A DNA stretch of 8,625 nucleotides from Polaromonas sp. GTDB taxonomy: Bacteria > Pseudomonadota > Gammaproteobacteria > Burkholderiales > Burkholderiaceae_C. Below are positions 6,995 through 8,625 of the stretch, one piece after another. The stretch is taken from assembly GCA_023259235.1 (NCBI GenBank), contig JAHFQQ010000077.1, forward strand, positions 1-8,625. Reading direction: 5' to 3'. Both the position numbers and the translations under genes were made by a program. The notes below the pieces were generated by a model. The model ran no database searches, had not been told where the DNA came from, and saw only the letters and a program-made list of their open reading frames with translations. Each line of letters begins with the position of its first letter. Position 1 is the first letter of the stretch.

Positions 6995-7830
6995 ACAGTC
7001 CGGCCCCCACTGCCCTGATCGCCGAGGATGAGCCGCTGCTTGCCGCCGCGCTTCAGGCCGAACTGGCGCGCGCCTGGCCCGAGCTGAAAGTGCTGGCCGT
7101 GGCGGGGGATGGCGCGTCTGCCGTCACACAGGCGCTGGCGCTCAAGCCCGACGTGCTGTTCTTCGACATCCGCATGCCGGGCCAGGGCGGCCTGGAGGCT
7201 GCCGCCGAGCTGGCCGATGAATGGCCGCCCAACACCCACTATCCGGCGCTGGTGTTTGTCACGGCCTACGACCAGTACGCGCTGCAGGCGTTTGAAACAC
7301 AAGCGGTGGACTACCTGCTCAAGCCGGTGCAGCCCGGGCGCTTGCAAAAAACAGTGTCAAAATTAAAGTTGACCCTTATGACACGGGCACAGGCAGCTAT
7401 TAATTCAGAAGCAAGCATGGAACAAGCCATGGACCAGTTGCGCCGTTTGCTGGCGGCCACCCAACCGCCCCCCAGCAGCGGCCCCTTCGCTAAAACTCAG
7501 GACACGCCGCTCAATCTCCTCCAGGTCAGCGTGGGCAGCGGCATCCGTATGGTGCCGGTGGCTGAAGTAATCTATTTTGAAGCAGCCGACAAATACCTGC
7601 GCGTATTGACAGCCCGCCACGAGTACCTGATGCGCACACCGCTGAAGGACTTGCTGCCTCAACTCGACCAGCAAAGCTTCTGGCAGATTCACCGCGGCAC
7701 CGTGGTTCAGGCTAGTGCAGTAGAGGCGGTGCAGCGCGACGAGGCCGGCAAGCTCAGCTTGACCCTGCGCGGTCGCCCGGAAAAACTGGCAGTCAGCCGC
7801 CTGTACAGTCACTTGTTCAGGGCCATGTAG
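6991..7830 (+). CDS. LytTR-family two-component response regulator
   Basis: The 279-residue regulator is the likely partner of the LytS-type kinase at 4383-5435. The receiver domain (about 8-125) has the acidic pocket ED (12-13), the phosphoacceptor Asp59 in FFDIRMPG (57-64), Thr91 in VTAYD (90-94) and Lys111 in YLLKP (108-112). A flexible linker (about 126-170) includes an AT-rich stretch and a proline-rich piece (PPPSSG, 159-164). The DNA-binding LytTR domain follows (about 172-276), with VIYFEAADKYLRV (193-205), a central HRGTVV (234-239) and a final LAVSRLYSHLF (266-276). These match the family pattern of IxYIEaxxxYxxv, HRSxxVN and xPVSRxx. ATG 6991 was chosen because it overlaps the oxidoreductase stop and follows GGAGG (6975-6979) by 11 nt; longer upstream frames only shadow the oxidoreductase. 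Confidence 0.95.
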   Translation: MNSPAPTALIAEDEPLLAAALQAELARAWPELKVLAVAGDGASAVTQALALKPDVLFFDIRMPGQGGLEAAAELADEWPPNTHYPALVFVTAYDQYALQAFETQAVDYLLKPVQPGRLQKTVSKLKLTLMTRAQAAINSEASMEQAMDQLRRLLAATQPPPSSGPFAKTQDTPLNLLQVSVGSGIRMVPVAEVIYFEAADKYLRVLTARHEYLMRTPLKDLLPQLDQQSFWQIHRGTVVQASAVEAVQRDEAGKLSLTLRGRPEKLAVSRLYSHLFRAM

Positions 7831-7876
7831 CCCGGACTGGCCGGTGGCCTCAAAGTCTCCCCAAGGGGCCCACGGA

Positions 7877-7905
7877 GCATGGCTTGCCGCGCTGGCGGCA
7901 AATGC
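7877..7905 (+). terminator. Terminator-like hairpin after the response regulator
   Basis: TTGCCGC (7884-7890) and GCGGCAA (7895-7901) form a perfect 7-bp stem with a GCTG tetraloop. The stem can be extended by GCAT (7877-7880) pairing with ATGC (7902-7905) across a 3-nt bulge. It is followed by ATTTCTC rather than a clean T-run, so it is a moderate candidate for the end of the 2TM/kinase/oxidoreductase/regulator transcript. It lies 47 nt past the regulator stop. Confidence 0.5.
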
Positions 7906-7972
7906 ATTTCTCAGCAAGCCACACTGCTGCATTATCAGGAAAACTAATTAATTATGAGACTTGCTTAATACA

Positions 7973-7989
7973 GGTTAAACCCGCTAACC
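7973..7989. promoter_or_regulatory. Dyad GGTTA-N7-TAACC, possible operator upstream of the binding-protein gene
   Basis: Perfect 5-bp arms (7973-7977 and 7985-7989) are separated by 7 nt, giving a 17-bp symmetric site in an AT-rich stretch. It lies 56 nt before the ATG of the ABC binding protein. The size and symmetry fit a dimeric regulator, but no specific regulator family can be named. It partly overlaps a weak promoter-like pair (TTGCTT 7961-7966 and TAACCA 7985-7990). Confidence 0.35.
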
Positions 7990-7994
7990 ACAAA

Positions 7995-8023
7995 ATGTCA
8001 CATGAAATTACATTCTTTGACAT
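7995..8023. promoter_or_regulatory. Dyad ATGTCA-N17-TGACAT upstream of the binding-protein gene
   Basis: ATGTCA (7995-8000) and TGACAT (8018-8023) are perfect reverse complements with 17 nt between them. The right arm contains a consensus-like TTGACA (8017-8022). That hexamer is too close to the ATG at 8046 to serve as a -35 box for a normal leader. The region is AT-rich compared with the genes around it and looks like a control region. Its function is inferred only. Confidence 0.3.
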
Positions 8024-8045
8024 ATTAATCAATCAGGATCTTCTG

Positions 8046-8625
8046 ATGAGTCATTTCACTTCCCGCCGCTTCACCCTGACCGCCGTTGCTGCAGGGCTGC
8101 TTTCCGGCACAGTCCTTCTGGCAGGCTGCGACAAAACACCGGACACGATCAAGATTGGTGTAGCCCAGCCGTTAACCGGCAACCTCGCCGCCTTGGGGCA
8201 GGACCTGCTCAACGGCGTGAAACTCGCCGTCGCCGACCTCAACAAGGAAGGCTTCAAGATCAATGGGAAAACGGTCAATATCGAAGTGATTGCCATGGAC
8301 GACCGCTCTGACGCCGCCACCGGCAAGGACATTGCCGGGCAACTTGTGAAAGCGGGCGTGGTTGCCGTGATCGGTGACCTCAATTCCGGCGTGAGCATTG
8401 AGGCGGCTCCTGTTTATGGCGCCAGCAACGTTGCCCAGCTGGCCATATCAACCAACCCGAAATTCACTCAGCTGAGCCTGCCAACCACCTTCCGGCTGGT
8501 CGCCAACGACACGCTGCAGGCCAAAGCCATTGGCTCGTTCGCGGCCAACCAGCTCAGTGCCAACAAGTTTGCGGTGCTGGATGACGGCACGCCCTATGGC
8601 AAAGGCCTGGCCGACGGCGCTGCCG
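8046..8625 (+). CDS. LivK-like ABC transporter substrate-binding lipoprotein, N-terminal part (3' end outside window)
   Basis: This periplasmic binding protein (type 1, Peripla_BP_6/LivK family) would capture a branched-chain amino acid or related small organic acid or amide for an ABC importer. The first 193 residues are present. The signal peptide begins MSHFTSRRFTLTAVAAG, with a twin-arginine-like SRRFTL (6-11), and ends in a lipobox LAGC (25-28). Cys28 is therefore probably lipidated, and the +2 residue is Asp29. The mature domain starts with IKIGVAQPLTG (35-45). It carries GQDLLNGVKLAVADLN (51-66), VVAVIGDLNSGVSIEAAPVY (105-124), TFRLVANDTLQ (148-158) and DDGTPYGKGLAD (179-190), all typical of LivK-type proteins. 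ATG 8046 follows AGGA (8035-8038) by 7 nt. Its ligand cannot be decided from this fragment, and the transporter's other subunits are not in view. Confidence 0.93.
   Translation, partial: MSHFTSRRFTLTAVAAGLLSGTVLLAGCDKTPDTIKIGVAQPLTGNLAALGQDLLNGVKLAVADLNKEGFKINGKTVNIEVIAMDDRSDAATGKDIAGQLVKAGVVAVIGDLNSGVSIEAAPVYGASNVAQLAISTNPKFTQLSLPTTFRLVANDTLQAKAIGSFAANQLSANKFAVLDDGTPYGKGLADGAA

Noticed and set aside
7405..7932. 175-codon minus-strand frame spanning the regulator end and the intergenic region
   Set aside because: Most of it is antisense to the LytTR domain. The rest crosses the hairpin region, with no domain and no ribosome site.
8017..8022. TTGACA as -35 box of the binding-protein promoter
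   Set aside because: A -10 box 17 nt downstream would fall at 8040-8045 (CTTCTG), directly against the start codon. The position is impossible for a normal promoter of this gene.

Overview
The window is GC-rich with dense, closely packed genes. Several proteins read like Betaproteobacteria of the order Burkholderiales, most plausibly family Comamonadaceae (Polaromonas/Rhodoferax-like). The pointers are the MutS C-terminus, the LytS-type kinase with a 'PHMLFNTLANL' H-box, the DUF6622-like membrane protein and the LivK-type binding protein. This placement is inferred from protein sequence recognition, not from a search.

Layout. (1) 1-437 (+): the 3' end of mutS, cut by the window edge, followed on the same strand by a cytoplasmic alpha/beta hydrolase (500-1345). 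(2) 1356-2189 (-): uppP/bacA, undecaprenyl-diphosphate phosphatase, convergent with the hydrolase with only 10 nt between the stop codons; it begins with GTG behind a good Shine-Dalgarno site. (3) 2190-2387: a 198-nt divergent control region with one 6-bp inverted repeat. (4) 2388-3947 (+): a two-gene unit of a five-helix DUF6622-like membrane protein and a membrane-anchored alpha/beta hydrolase, 3 nt apart. (5) 4076-7830 (+): a four-gene unit of a small 2TM-domain protein, a LytS/YehU-type sensor histidine kinase, a RetSat/CrtI-like FAD oxidoreductase and a LytTR response regulator. Spacings are 10 nt, 17 nt and an ATGA overlap. (6) 7831-8045: an intergenic region with a terminator-like hairpin and, further down, two dyad-symmetric sites. 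(7) 8046-8625 (+): the 5' part of a LivK-like ABC transporter substrate-binding lipoprotein, cut by the window edge.

Most of the window is ordinary housekeeping or metabolism. The part that deserves attention is the four-gene unit. A retinol-saturase/carotenoid-desaturase type flavoenzyme sits between a two-component kinase and its regulator and is translationally coupled to the regulator. A 2TM protein leads the unit. This suggests, but does not prove, that the signalling pair and the redox enzyme share one physiological task, for example polyene, isoprenoid or lipid redox state at the membrane. No CRISPR array, rRNA, tRNA, insertion sequence or phage gene was seen.
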